Shown one piece after another: positions 11,180 through 31,929 of a DNA stretch of 64,000 bases. Origin of the DNA: Liriodendron chinense. Its lineage: Eukaryota; Streptophyta; Magnoliopsida; Magnoliales; Magnoliaceae. The notes under the pieces are model-generated. The model worked only from the letters and a program-made list of their open reading frames with translations. It was not told the origin of the DNA and did no database searches. The stretch spans positions 6,683,344-6,747,343 of the forward strand of contig ML058484.1 in NCBI GenBank assembly GCA_003013855.2. Direction: 5' to 3'. A program made the translations under genes and the position numbers. Numbering within the stretch: position 1 is the stretch's first letter; each line of letters opens with the position of its first letter.

Positions 11180-11359
11180 GAATCCAGATCATCTGCTCAG
11201 CTTAAACAAGATTTTCCTGTTTCCCGACGCCTGATTGGTCCAGCTCAGCTCTGACATTGTCAGCACTGCTGCATTTAATGCAGTTAGTGCTGAGCTGGAC
11301 CAATCAGGTCATCAGCAAACAGAAAAATCCTGTTTGAGCAGAGCAGAGGATCCGGATTC
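11180..11359. mobile_element. Foldback MITE, family E, complete, 180 bp
   Basis: The whole element is an inverted repeat. The outer arms are gaatccagatc (left) and the complement of gatccggattc (right). The inner arms are a perfect 20-bp pair, cctgattggtccagctcagc at about 11231-11250 and its complement at about 11290-11309. A loop of roughly 40 bp lies between them. It is flanked by taccgatat (11171-11179) and tactgatat (11360-11368), 8 of 9 identical, which suits a Mutator-type 9-bp target duplication. Confidence 0.8.
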
Positions 11360-11451
11360 TACTGATATATGCAACCTCAATCAATCACAAGGGCAGACCC
11401 TTTTCTTCTTCTTTATGCTGCGAAGTCGCACAAATTTACTCTCTTTTATCT

Positions 11452-11454
11452 CTG

Positions 11455-11485
<31 letters not shown>

Positions 11486-11515
11486 TCTCTCTCCCTCTCT
11501 CTCTCCTCTTTCTCT
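11452..11515. repeat. (CT)n microsatellite
   Basis: A run of ct/cct units inside the LTR-like block. The homologous plus-strand LTR has a (GA)n tract at about 2140-2185 in the corresponding place. Confidence 0.9.
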
Positions 11516-11770
11516 CTTTCTCCTTCTGTCGTACGTTACCCCCCACATACCTTTCCTCGTCTTTACAGAGAAAGGAGAGACGGTATATCAGCAAACGGTA
11601 GAGGGCTGGCAGTTCTAGCTGCTGACACATGCTGGGTGGGCCCACTAAGGGTTGCCCTAAACTGACACCTGGGGGAACATGCATGCTTCCACAGACAGGT
11701 GGGGCACATGCATGCTGACAACAGCGACATCATTGCAGCATTACCATCCGATTGTAAGGCCCGCAAACGA

Positions 11771-12688
11771 ACGGCCTAGATCACTTAAAGGTGGGCCCCA
11801 ACAAACTCCTGAGACATAATCTCCATAAATCAACGGAGAATCAACATAGCCCCACAACAGCTCGTAACAGCCACCGACCAAATCCGATATGTGCTCTCTT
11901 ACATCAGCCATTGCAGACCGATATTTTCAAAAATCAAGATTTACCTGGAATTACGATATCGTCCGTAATGGCTGTTATGAGTCATGACGACGGCCGAGGA
12001 GCTGACAATCATACCTGGAATTCCCTTTGGCATGGGCGGATTCCAACAGCTTGCCAGGAGGTTTCTTCCTTTGGAATGCATCGCTCGACGGACGCTCCCG
12101 ATTCGACTTCTACAAGGAACGTCGGATTCGATTGCTTGTGCCTGAATTTCAGAACGGACGGCGGAGATTGTCAGAAGTAATCTGGAATTGTGATCAGGAC
12201 CGTCCAAAATAGTGCAAGGGAGGGAGGAATCTGAGCTGAGAGAGCGTAATTTTGGAAGGGGAGAGGGAGAATCGCTGTACGGGCGCCAGCAGATCGGATG
12301 TGGGGGGTCGCCATGGAAATGGGATTTTTGCGCTGGGAATCGTGTCGAGATTGAATGCAGTGCCACGTCGATGGGTTATGTGTAGGCAGTAGGCTCCAGT
12401 TGGGCATTCATATGGCGGGAAACCCCAACGCAATTTGCTAACTGTACACGCATGTGGTGCCCGTCCACACGCAAGCGCAAAATGCGAATATTGCATACGT
12501 GTGAGAAATCCGAGACTTCTTTCAGGTGGGGCACAGAGTTTTGGATTTTCTGATAGGAAAATCAGGCTGTTTGGCCTTGCCTATAAGCTGTAGTGTACAG
12601 AACTAATTTATGGGTGGAGAAGATTGTTCTTAACGGTCCGTTCCTTTTGTACACCGTGGCCCACCTAAGAAGTGAACTAATCAGGCTG
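11771..12688. other. No gene identified; GC-richer stretch
   Basis: Frames of 129 residues (plus, 11791-12180) and 141 residues (minus, 11941-12366) overlap on opposite strands. Neither has a recognisable motif. They are probably chance frames in GC-richer DNA. Confidence 0.4.
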
Positions 12689-12696
12689 TTTGGCTT

Positions 12697-13246
12697 AGGG
12701 CTGAAAGTTGGGCGGGTTCAACCCGACCGACCCATGACCGACCCAACATTGGGTTAGGCTTGGGCAAGAAGTATCAAACCCGATCTTGAGCTTGGGCTAT
12801 GAAAACATCAACCCGATGAAGTTTGGGTCGGGCTTGGGTTGAGGTCTCGGGTTGCCCGACCCAACCTGGACCCGATCTATATACAAGTTACTTATACTTT
12901 TATTATACTTTAGTGAAGTAAACTTATAATGCCACTTGTATTTTAACTTCTTTGTTTAGGAAAAGGGAAGTTCTTTACATAAATAAGTACATGTATAATT
13001 AGTAAAGCCATAGGTACAAAAAAAAAAAAAGGCGTGTATTGAAACATAATAAACTAATGTAACAACGAAAATATTAGCATGTATCAACCCGACCAACCCG
13101 ATCAACCCGACCGAGCCCGCTTGGGTTGGGCTTGGGTTGAGAATTCCCAACTCGATGTTGGGTTGGATTGGGTGAGGTATAGGAACCTTGGGTTGGGTTA
13201 GGGTTCAGCACCAACCCGACCCAACCCGCCCGACTTTCAGCCCTAG
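12697..13246. mobile_element. hAT-type MITE, 550 bp
   Basis: The terminal inverted repeats are agggctgaaagt and actttcagccct. The flanks tttggctt (12689-12696) and tatggctt (13247-13254) match at 7 of 8 positions, an 8-bp target duplication. Both ends of the interior are rich in gacccaaccc/gggttgggtc motifs, so the element is partly self-complementary. It has no coding capacity. Confidence 0.8.
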
Positions 13247-13682
13247 TATGGCTTTGCCTAGGATGATTTTTTGGGAAGCGGATTGCATACTGAGTAAACT
13301 TTGCGGAGTCCGTGGGGATTTATTTATTTTATCCCCACCGTCCATCCATTTTCAAAAGATAATTTTAGGACTTTGAGGTAAAAAAAAAATTGAAGCAAAT
13401 GCAAATCCCAAGTCAACCACATCACAGGAAATTTTTTTGAGGCCACAAAAGTTTTGGATCAGACTGATAATTTTCTATTCCTTTCATCCATATCTTTGTG
13501 ATCTTATGAACAGTTTGGATGACAAATAAGCATTATTGTGGACCCTAGAAAGGTTTCAACGGTGGAAATCGTTATTCCCACTGTTTCCTGTGGTGTGGTC
13601 CACTTGAGCTTTGGAAAGGCTTCAATTTTGAGTTATACCCCTAAAATAAACGGTGTGGATAAACTACATGTACTCACGGTGG

Positions 13683-14195
13683 GGAGCGAATTAGATGTTA
13701 CCCCTACCATGTGGGGGCCATCTTGATGTATTTTTTATGTATCTATGTCGTCTATCTGTTTTCTCGTATCATTTTAGGATATGATCCAAAACCTTAAGAA
13801 GATCCAAATCTCAGGTGGACCATACCACTAGAAACAGTGATGAATAACCATTAAAAACGTTTTGTGGGCCAGAAAAGTTTTGGATCAATCTGATATTTAT
13901 ATTTTCCCTTCATCAAGACCTTATTGACATTATCAAGAGCTTTGATTGCAAATAAACATTACCAAAACCTTACCATGGGCTCTTTGGAATTTTTAATGGT
14001 GGGGCACTCAACCTCACTGTTTCTAGTGGTATGGCCCACTTGAGATTTGGATCTGCATAATTGTTGAAACCTTATCCTAAAATGGGCTGTATAAACGTAT
14101 GGACGGAGTGGATATACCTAATATCATCCATGTGGGCCATACGGTAGGGGTAACACCCACTAAGCTGTTCCGGGGTAACACCTAATCCGCACCCC
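13683..14195. mobile_element. Foldback MITE, family A, complete, 513 bp
   Basis: It starts ggagcgaattagatgttacc and ends with the mirror ggtaacacctaatccgcacc(cc). A perfect 9-bp direct repeat, TCACGGTGG, flanks it (13674-13682 and 14196-14204). Arms of about 200 bp (gatgtattttttatg...ccgtcNatcNgttttc...ttaaaaacg) surround a non-repeated spacer of about 100 bp (aaaagttttggatcaatctga and what follows). Confidence 0.88.
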
Positions 14196-14211
14196 TCACG
14201 GTGGGCTCAAC

Positions 14212-14700
14212 CAGGGTTGTAAATGGCCGAGTTCAGGACGGGTTTAGCCAAAACCAGACCCGCCCATTTACTAAACTGGTCTGGGTCCAAATTTTAGACC
14301 CAGACCCTTTTACTAAATGGGTGGGTCCGAGTCAACCCATCAGACCCATTTATAAATGGGTCCAAGTTTGGTAGAGGGAGATCCACCCAGACCCATTTAT
14401 AAATGGGTTGAGTCTAATGGGTCCGGGTCTGGATCAAGTATGCAAGCATTTTACAAGGCTTAAAATCGGGTCTGGACAGGTTCCCTGTAATATAGACCAA
14501 ACTCGCCCACTTACTAAATGGGTTCGGGTCGGGTCGGGCCTATATAAAGGAAACTAGACCCAGACCCGTTTAACAAATGGGTCTGTTCTTGGACCCAGAC
14601 CCGTACCATTTAACAAATGGGCCGGGTCTGGGTCTGGGTCGGGTCTAAATGGGTTGGGTCCAGGTACCCCATCGGGTCCGCTGACCCATTTACAGCCCTA
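14212..14700. mobile_element. hAT-type MITE, 489 bp, nested
   Basis: The ends are CAGGGTTGTAAATGG and CCATTTACAGCCCTA. A perfect 8-bp direct repeat, GGCTCAAC, flanks it (14204-14211 and 14701-14708). The interior repeats gacccatttaNNaaatgggtc motifs on both strands. A second copy of the same family is at 45703-46219. This element entered the outer family-A copy right beside the inner one. Confidence 0.9.
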
Positions 14701-14735
14701 GGCTCAACTGAGTTTACCCAGTACGATAAGAGGGG

Positions 14736-14879
14736 ACTGGATAACTCAAGACGCAATCCAAGTTCGATTTTTTGGTTAAGAAGATATTGTAAGCGTGGTC
14801 ATCCCCTCATTCAAGGCGCGGATTCGGTGGATCCAGCATTAGATGGACTGACATCATTTAATGTGCATTGATTATATGT
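14736..14879. other. Short spacer, no gene seen
   Basis: About 145 bp between the nested cluster and the next family-B relic. Nothing was recognised. Confidence 0.4.
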
Positions 14880-15398
14880 CAGGCAACCCATGCTGTGGGC
14901 CCACCTTGGTTCCCAGCGCAGGAAACGGATGGACGGTGTGGATTTATCAAAAAACATCACTGTGGGCCCACCTTGGTTCCAGCGCAAGAAGGAATTTCCT
15001 GCGTTGGGAACCACAGTGGGGCCCACAGTGATGTTATTTTATAAATCCACCCCGTCCATCTGTTTTGGGAGCTCATTTTAGAACAACCAATCCAAGACGA
15101 AGTGGGCCTAACTAAAGGAAAAGGTGGGTAGGTAAATTACTACCGTTGAAACCTCCCTGGGTCCACAGTGATGTTTATATGACATCCATACAGTTCATAA
15201 CGTCACTACTACTGGGATGAACTAGAAAAACAAATATTATCCTGATTCGAAACTCCCGTGGCTCTACAAATATTTCAACTGTGGACATTCAAATCTCACG
15301 TTTTCGGCTCACTTGAATCTTGGATCTGGTTCATTTTTGTTTTCATATCACAGCGCGCCCCTATTAGATGGCTGGTGCAACCTACACCAACTGCGGGT
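14880..15398. mobile_element. Foldback MITE, family B, rearranged copy
   Basis: It shows the family-B body (cacagtgatgttNNNtataaatccac, cgtccatctgttttgggagc, cctccctgggtccacagtg, cgttcataacgtcactacta). The left end holds a small inverted duplication of the arm tip (about 14893-15030), so that end was rebuilt. The right end is interrupted by the complete copy beginning at 15399. Confidence 0.6.
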
Positions 15399-15921
15399 GG
15401 GCGCGGATTTCCTGTGAAAGCCTTGCGCAGGAATTTTCTGCACTGGGAACCAAGGTGGGGCCCACAGTGATGTTTTTGATAAATCCACACCGTCCATCCG
15501 TTTTGGGAGCTCATTTTAGGACACTAAAACAAAAATGAACCGGATCCAAGACTCAATTGGCCCTCAATAAAGGAAAATGTGGGTAGGTAAATTACTACTG
15601 TTGAAACCTGCCTGGGGTCCACAGTGATGTTTATACGACATCTATACCGTTCATAACGCCACTACTACTGGGATGAACTGAAAACACAAATATTATCCTG
15701 ATTCAAGACTACTGTGGCTCCACAAATATTTCAACTGTGGACGTTCAAATCTCACGTTTTCGGCCACTTCAATCTTGGATCCGGTTATTTTTGTTTCTAT
15801 ATATTAAAATGAGCTCCCAAAACGATGGACCGGGTGGATTTATCAAAAAAATTACTGCCGGCCACCTTCTTTACCAGCGCAGGAAATTCCTGCGCAAGGC
15901 TTTCGCACGAAATCCGCGCCC
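15399..15921. mobile_element. Foldback MITE, family B, complete, 523 bp
   Basis: It begins gggcgcggatttcctgtgaa and ends with the mirror cgaaatccgcgccc. The flanks actgcgggt (15390-15398) and gctgcgggt (15922-15930) agree at 8 of 9 positions. The arms are mirror images around a spacer near 15660-15690 that includes actactactgggatgaactg. Confidence 0.8.
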
Positions 15922-16009
15922 GCTGCGGGTGTGAGTACGTGTCAAGCCCATATGACAGTGTACGTCCTCGAGCACAGCGAAGTACGAACGGTCCATAGGA
16001 GATTAAGGT

Positions 16010-16465
16010 CATGTGCGCACAATAGTGTATTTCATATATCTACACCGTCCATCCATTTGAAGAGATCATTTTAGTGCATGACCCAAAAAATAGTCATATC
16101 CAGATTTCAAGTGGACCACACCACAAAAGGCAGTAGTGACAATGATTCTCACCGTTAAAAAATTCCTAGGTCCCACCATGATGTTTATCTGCCACCCAAA
16201 CTGTTCATAAGGTCAAACGGACCTGGAGGAAGGTTGAAACTAAATATCAGATCGATCCAAAACTTCTGTAACCCCCGAGAAGATTTCAATGGTAGATGGT
16301 CAATCTCCTACTGCTTTCTGCAGTGTGGTCCACTTGATCTTTGGATCGGTCTTATTTTTAGTATCAAACCTTATCAGGATGTCTCCAAATGGATGGACGG
16401 TTCGGATATAATACCAACATCACAGTGGGGCCCACAGAACTTGTTGACGTTAATACACCAGCGAG
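16010..16465. mobile_element. Foldback MITE, family A-like copy
   Basis: The arms (ctacaccgtccatccatttg...tttcaagtggaccacaccac and the mirror gtgtggtccacttgatcttt...aaatggatggacggttcgg) face each other around a spacer near 16200-16270. The ends are diverged and no target repeat was found. Confidence 0.6.
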
Positions 16466-16504
16466 GTAGCTGGTGTAGGGTGCACCAGCCAATCCGCTTC
16501 CAGA

Positions 16505-17012
16505 AAGGATGGATGCGGATTGGCATATCCTGCGCGCGGAATCTAGGTGGGGCCCAACGTGATGTTTGTGAGAAATCTACGCTGTCCAACCATTTTGTGA
16601 GATCATTTTAGGCGTCGAGACAAAAAATAAACGGGATCCAAGATTCAACTGGGTCGAAAATGTAACGATTGAACTGCCACAATTGAAATATTCGTGGGGC
16701 CACAGAAGTTTAGAATCAGGATAATATTTGTGTTTTCAGTTCATCTAAGCAGGAATGACATTATGAACGGTATGGATGTCATATAAACATCACTGTGGAC
16801 CTCATAGAGGTTTAAACAGTAGAAATTTCCATACCCACCTTTTTCTTCAATGCCGCCCACTTGAATCTTAAATCTAGTTCATTTTTTGTCTCAACACCTA
16901 AAATAATCTCACAAAACGTATATTTCTTTAAAAATTAAAGGTAAGCCCCACCTACATTCCGAGCATAGGAGATGCCTGCGAAAGGCTTTCGCAGGCAATC
17001 CGCGTCTGCTAT
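16505..17012. mobile_element. Foldback MITE, family B, nearly complete
   Basis: It starts atgcggattggcatatcctg and ends in the family-B tip with the gcctgcgaaag/ctttcgcaggc hairpin (16975-16997), then caatccgcgtc. The left tip has lost its hairpin. No flanking 9-bp repeat was seen. Confidence 0.65.
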
Positions 17013-17603
17013 TAGATGGTAAGATTAACATCATACATTTCATGCATAACGTGAAGTATGCTTTTTTGGGTAGACTATGAAATTGTAATCATCGGGTCAT
17101 ATTTCACAACTGATTTTGATTTTTATTAATAAAATGAATCCATCAATGTAAGGCCCACAACTATAGTGGATTTTGAGATCCACCCAAAATTCACTATTGA
17201 CAATAGAATATGTGATATGGCATTAATCAGTAACTTCCTATTGTTATCAAACATAAGGATGAAATTGGCACTGGCAAATGTTATTCCATACTACTTAACC
17301 TAATCTAATACCGCTGTCGAAACAAGCCCTTGTATAACCGCCAAGATTGATACTGCATGATGGTGGTAACACACCTAATAGAAAAAAATTGGTACTCCGA
17401 TAGAGTATGATGGTTGATACTCATGCCCGGAGCACATGTGGCATATTTTAATTCAAAATTGAACCATTCAAATCATGGGACCCAGTTTAGATGGGTCATC
17501 AACCAAAGATTACGGGGAAGTGTCATCAAATTGGATCAGACACGAATTGGATAAACAGATGCCTATTATCCACAGGTTAAAATCGTCCAATCAATCTAAA
17601 GCT
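17013..17603. other. No gene seen
   Basis: A/T-rich sequence between the family-B copy and a tandem repeat. No frame or known element was recognised. Confidence 0.5.
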
Positions 17604-17890
17604 AGAGATATGACCAATGTGCATTGGGTCCTGACGATTTCACTTCTAGGAAAAGTGGGCATGCAATACAATCAATCAATCAATCAAAAGTTAGAGATAT
17701 GACCAATGTACATTGGGTCCCACAGTACTGGCGATTTCACTTCTATGAGAAGTGTGCATGCAATACAATCAACCAATCAATCTAAGATTCTAAAGTTAGA
17801 GATATGACCAATGTACATAGGGTCCCACAGTACTGACGATTTCACTTCTATGAAAAGTGGGCATGCAATACAATCAATCAATCAATCTGA
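17604..17890. repeat. Tandem repeat, three units of about 89-105 bp
   Basis: Units begin agagatatgaccaatg at 17604, 17693 and 17798. Each includes cgatttcacttctaNgaNaa, gcatgcaatacaatcaa and a caatcaatcaat tract. The length difference comes from extra caat units and a cccacagtactg segment. Confidence 0.9.
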
Positions 17891-18289
17891 ACTGTTCATT
17901 TTAGCCTTGCCCACTTATTCTTATTTATTTTTTAGTGGCTTTTTAATAGGGTGCTCGAATCCATGACCTAGTGTTGAAACTTGACCCAACCTACTTATGC
18001 GTGCATATGATTATTTCTCAAAATTAAGTCATTTCAATCCTTAGTTGGGCAGTTCATTTATCTTAAATGTACCGTTGGTTTTGTTCCTCTAAAATGTTTA
18101 TGTACATGTATGGCCCACTTTATCACTTATTTTTTAGAAGAAAAAAAAAAACATGCATTATTTACATTCCAGAACCCTTTTCAAAACGGTTTTCAATAAG
18201 CTATTTCATGAATCTTAAGAGGACCTTCCCTTACATCTATCAACGGCAGTTACGTATCTGTCTGCCAATGCTTGCAAAGGTGTTGGCAG

Positions 18290-19200
18290 CTCAGGTGAGC
18301 CCACCATGATTATATGAAATTCACCTTAACCACTAGGTGATTCACCTCATATTAGGCCCAGGGCTCAAAAATCAATACCATCCATAATTTCGTGGACCAC
18401 ACTATTCAAAACAGTGTAGGCAATGGTCACTCTCTAAACTGTTTCCCTTGGTGTGGCCCAGCTGAATGACGAATGGAACTGATGTTTGGACCCCAGTTCT
18501 GAATTTTGCTGTGGCATTTAATGGTTGGAGTGGATTTTATATAATCGTCACAGTGGGTTTATAAACATCAATTGTTTATCTCCCAACTCTTTTCTTTGGC
18601 AGGGCCACACCTAAATCACCCCTTTTTTTTTTCTGCCGTAGGCCTAATGTAGTATTGTACATCTAATGGTCGAAGTGGATCTAACATACACATCTAGGTA
18701 GGCCCTGTAAAAAGTCAGTGGGCATCTCATAAAATTCGCTTTTTTAATATATAAGCATACTTTACTAACAGTGGCCAACCCTTTATTTTTTTACGGGACC
18801 CATTGTTGTGTGTATGTGAAATCCACTCCAACGATGTGAGACCCCATGACCAAAAAAATCAAGTGTGCCATGTCAAAGGCAATAGTTAAGAGAGACATAC
18901 ACCCTTGATTTTTATAGGCCCAACCATGATGATTCTATGAAGTCCACTCCAACCATTAGACGGCCCACCAAGGTCCATGTGTGATCAGGTGGGCCACACC
19001 AAGAGACAGTTTGGAGGATGAGCATTGACACTGTTTTCATTCGTGTGGTCCACCTGAATCACTTTTCAATCATGTGGTCCACCTGAACCACAGATGGAGC
19101 TTAGTTTTGGGCCCTGGACCTAATAGATGTGATGCACCTTTTGGTCGGGATGAATTTCACATGAACATCACAATAAGGCCCACCTAAACGGCCCCCCTTC
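18290..19200. repeat. Relics of family A-like foldback elements
   Basis: Several diverged segments recur here with both orientations of the ggaccacac/gtgtggtcc core, separated by family-type phrases such as gtgggccacaccaagag and cattcgtgtggtccacctga. No clear ends or target duplications were seen, and there is no coding sequence. Confidence 0.4.
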
Positions 19201-19495
19201 GTTCCCAAGGCCAACTCGAGCAGCTGTGAAAGGAATCCAAGTACTCAAATGTAATTACTTATTGAAAGCCTCTTTTAAAAAGGTACAGGAATGTAAATTC
19301 TCTCAAGTAGGAATGTAAAACTCCATGCGTTGAAATCATTTACTTCCTTGGTCTTTCATCATCATCACTAGAGCCCATTACAAATGGAAAATCGCCTTCA
19401 AATTGCCTGATCAACTTATCCTAACCATCCAATTGATGGCCCTGAAATGCATGGTTAGGAAGAGAAAAATCAGCAGTCCAATCAGACTAACGCAA

Positions 19496-19628
19496 TCCAC
19501 GTTGAATCAGGCAGTTGATTCTCATATCAGCAATTATACTGATGCAGTCCACGTTGAAACAGGCAGTTGATTCTCATATCAGCAATTATACTGATGCAGT
19601 CCACGTTGAAACAGGCAGTTATGATTAT
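19496..19628. repeat. Tandem repeat, about 52-bp period, 2.5 units
   Basis: The unit gcaNtccacgttgaaNcaggc, then agttgattctcatatcagca, then attatactgat occurs with gttgaa at 19501, 19553 and 19605. The last unit is partial. Units 1 and 2 are nearly identical. Confidence 0.9.
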
Positions 19629-20545
19629 TCCATCAGCATTTTCTTGCTAATCGCCGTCCACTAAGGGGGCCACGATTTTGATGTGTGGACTGGCAACTCT
19701 GTATCCTACGCGTACAATAGATGAGTTTGCCACAATTCAGTCTAATCTAGACCATTCATCATCAGAGGATTAATGCTTTCTATATGAATGGGGCAGAGGG
19801 TGCATCCCCTTCCACCAGGGAGGGGATGAATTACATGCCGTATGGCAAATATTGCTGAGATTTTGAAAATATCGCAATAAATATTGGCAGATTTTAAACG
19901 ATTGCCTTTTTATCTCTATCTTAAATAAAAAATACTAACAAAAATTTGGGAATTTGTTATAAATATATTAAAATTTAAATTTATTTAATAATTTACAATA
20001 AATATTTCATTTTGGCAAGATTTTCCTGATAATATCCTGAGAAACCTCAAAATTTGAAACTCTGCCAAGAAATTTCCGGGCCGAGAAATTGCCGAGATTG
20101 TCACTATGGTTACATGAACCTTATGCATCATATACTCTGTTCTCAGTTTGTACAAGCAGTACCTATGGATGAGTAATCCTGACCATTGGTCCATTGGGAC
20201 TGAATGTGAATGGACCGATGTCCGGAAAATCTCCCAGATAGGACAACCCTAACCTTTCAATGAGAGGAATAAAGCCATGGTCCCTATTCAACTGAAAGCA
20301 GGACCCAGACTGGTGGCTAGGATCTTTCTAGCCAGAAGATTTAGGGGCATGGTCAATCCACAGTAGATCAAAACAGACAATGGCCACTGAATCATGGGCC
20401 CCACTTGTACAAAACTAAACCCAGAATATACTGTAATTCCTCCATTTGAAACGTTCTGTCATGAGTGTCTTTTACTTTTGCTGCTGTAGGTGGACAAGTA
20501 AATCTCCTCATTATACTGTATTTAGTTACTAGAACAGTAGAAAAA
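19629..20545. other. No gene seen; downstream flank of sucrose synthase
   Basis: It holds an A/T-rich repeat (about 19845-20110) rich in aaatatcgcaataaatattg-type motifs, also seen at about 21900-22030 and 44450-44660. No coding sequence was found. Confidence 0.45.
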
Positions 20546-20946
20546 AGGAATACTTATTGGCACCCACTAGGACTGATAAATACACCCGCCTTTCTACATT
20601 TGGGAATAAATAAGTACAAAGCTGTACTATTGTATTACCAAAAAATAGAAATGACAGGGCACTTACTCAGCAAGAGGGTGTAGATAGTAGCTCCGTACAA
20701 AAACTGTAAAATGCAGAAAGATGGAAAGAGAGAAGACTGGCGGCATATAACCAGCTTCAAAACAATCTACTCTCATAATAAGGTATATACATAGTTTTCT
20801 TACTCTCTGAAACGTCCAAGTCCGGAAAACTAGCAGTGATTTGATATGCTTCTCCATCCACGAAAGTGCTTTTACTCGATCTTCTAACATAACTTCACAG
20901 ATACCAACTACCCGTCGGTGTCCATCAGCTCCTAGGACGCCATAGA

Positions 20947-30778
<9,832 letters not shown>

Positions 30779-30834
<56 letters not shown>

Positions 30835-30869
30835 TTATTGCTGAGTAGAGATGTCTCTCTCTATATATA
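30779..30869 (-). promoter_or_regulatory. Sucrose synthase core promoter and CT-rich leader
   Basis: A TATATATA box at 30862-30869 lies about 84-91 bp upstream of the ATG on the coding strand, which places transcription start near 30835. The predicted leader of about 55 nt is almost entirely a (CT)n run (30782-30831). The ATG context is TTCCATGGC, with G at +4. CT-rich leaders are common in highly expressed plant genes. The exact start is inferred. Confidence 0.6.
30782..30831. repeat. (GA)n microsatellite in the predicted 5' leader
   Basis: About 25 GA units end only a few bases upstream of the start codon on the minus strand. It is read as (CT)n in the transcript. Confidence 0.95.
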
Positions 30870-31135
30870 GATATCAGCTTAATGAGAGATTAGTGATTAA
30901 TTAGAAAATTAAAAGGATAAGATGGGATTAGTGGGTAAGCTTTATTCGATCTTGGAAAAGAGCTAGTATTTTCAGGACGGCTTCATCTGCGAAACCACCA
31001 TTGTCGCATCTGTTGCGTTTGAAATGTTGCTGGTTTTGGAGGTGGAACGTGGGTAATGGGAATCGCTCTAATGGTAAAGTACTACGCGGGACCACTAGTC
31101 GAACTGTAGTCCCGCAAATCCGCGGTAAGTCGAGG

Positions 31136-31724
31136 GGGGAGCGGATTACGTGCAGCCCCGGATTCGCCCAAGACCGTGAGGCCCACCTTGATGTATTTAT
31201 TCTATATCAGCACTGTCCATCCGTTTTTTCAGATCATTTTAGAGCATGAGCCCAAAAATGAAAGAAGATCCAAATCTCAGGTGGACCATAGAATAGGAAA
31301 CAGTTAAGATTGAACACTCTACCAGTAAAAGTTTCCTGGGCCTACCATAATGTTTCAGTAATGCTTATTTGCCATCCAACTTGATCCACAACGTTTGTGG
31401 CCCATTAATTGTCAATCACCACTGATTCCTAGGGTATGGTCCACCTGAGAATTGGATCTGCTTCATTTTCAGGTTCAAGCTCCAAAATGATCCGGAAAAA
31501 TGGATGGACGGAGTGGATATAGAATATGTACGTCAAGGTGGGCCCACAATAAGGGCCGCACCGTCAAATAGATGGACGGAGTGGATATAGAATTCGTACA
31601 CCAAGGTGGGGCCCACAGTAAGGGCCGCGCCATCAAATGGATGGACGGAGTGGATATAAAATACATACACCAAGGTGGGCCCCATCGTCTTGGGTGAGGC
31701 CGGGCCGCACCTAATCCACTCCCG
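31136..31724. mobile_element. Foldback MITE, family A, with a triplicated right arm tip
   Basis: It starts gggagcggattacgtgcagc and ends with the mirror gcacctaatccactccc. The right arm contains three tandem units of about 68 bp, beginning atggacggagtggata at 31504, 31572 and 31641. Each ends in a caaggtgggNcccac block followed by taagggccgc or its equivalent. It lies about 270 bp upstream of the sucrose synthase TATA box. No 9-bp duplication was readable. Confidence 0.75.
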
Positions 31725-31929
31725 AGATGTGTATTCCGTACAAATGGGAAAACGGTTTAGAGATCTTGGCTGTTTATTTTATTGGTCCTTTCATGGATGA
31801 AGGTCGGAAGCATCACAAAGTGAGATCCAGGCCGTTGATATGATTGGAACTATCATGATGGGTTCCCCAAAATGTTCCCGAGGTTCGTAATCCTGAGAAA
31901 AAATGCGAACTGAAAACTATGGGATTGAC

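Larger units (their letters stand above)
10993..11770 (-). mobile_element. LTR-like region of the minus-strand Copia copy (outer end approximate)
   Basis: The block is homologous on the opposite strand to 1885-2413 and lies directly upstream of a perfect primer binding site. It contains a (CT)n tract (minus-strand GA) and a later 180-bp foldback insertion. Its outer end near 11770 could not be defined. Confidence 0.55.
13273..14735. mobile_element. Outer foldback MITE, family A, carrying two later insertions
   Basis: The left end (gaagcggattgcatactgag, then taaac) is mirrored by the right end (gagtttacccagtacg at about 14711-14726). The left body runs from 13273 to 13682. The remainder of the right arm is only about 14701-14735 because two elements entered near it. 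The outer copy is the oldest of the three. Its own target duplication was not readable. Confidence 0.65.

Noticed and set aside
11791..12366. Overlapping frames of 129 and 141 residues on opposite strands
   Set aside because: There is no recognisable domain, no intron-exon signal and no repeat relation; probably chance frames in GC-richer sequence.
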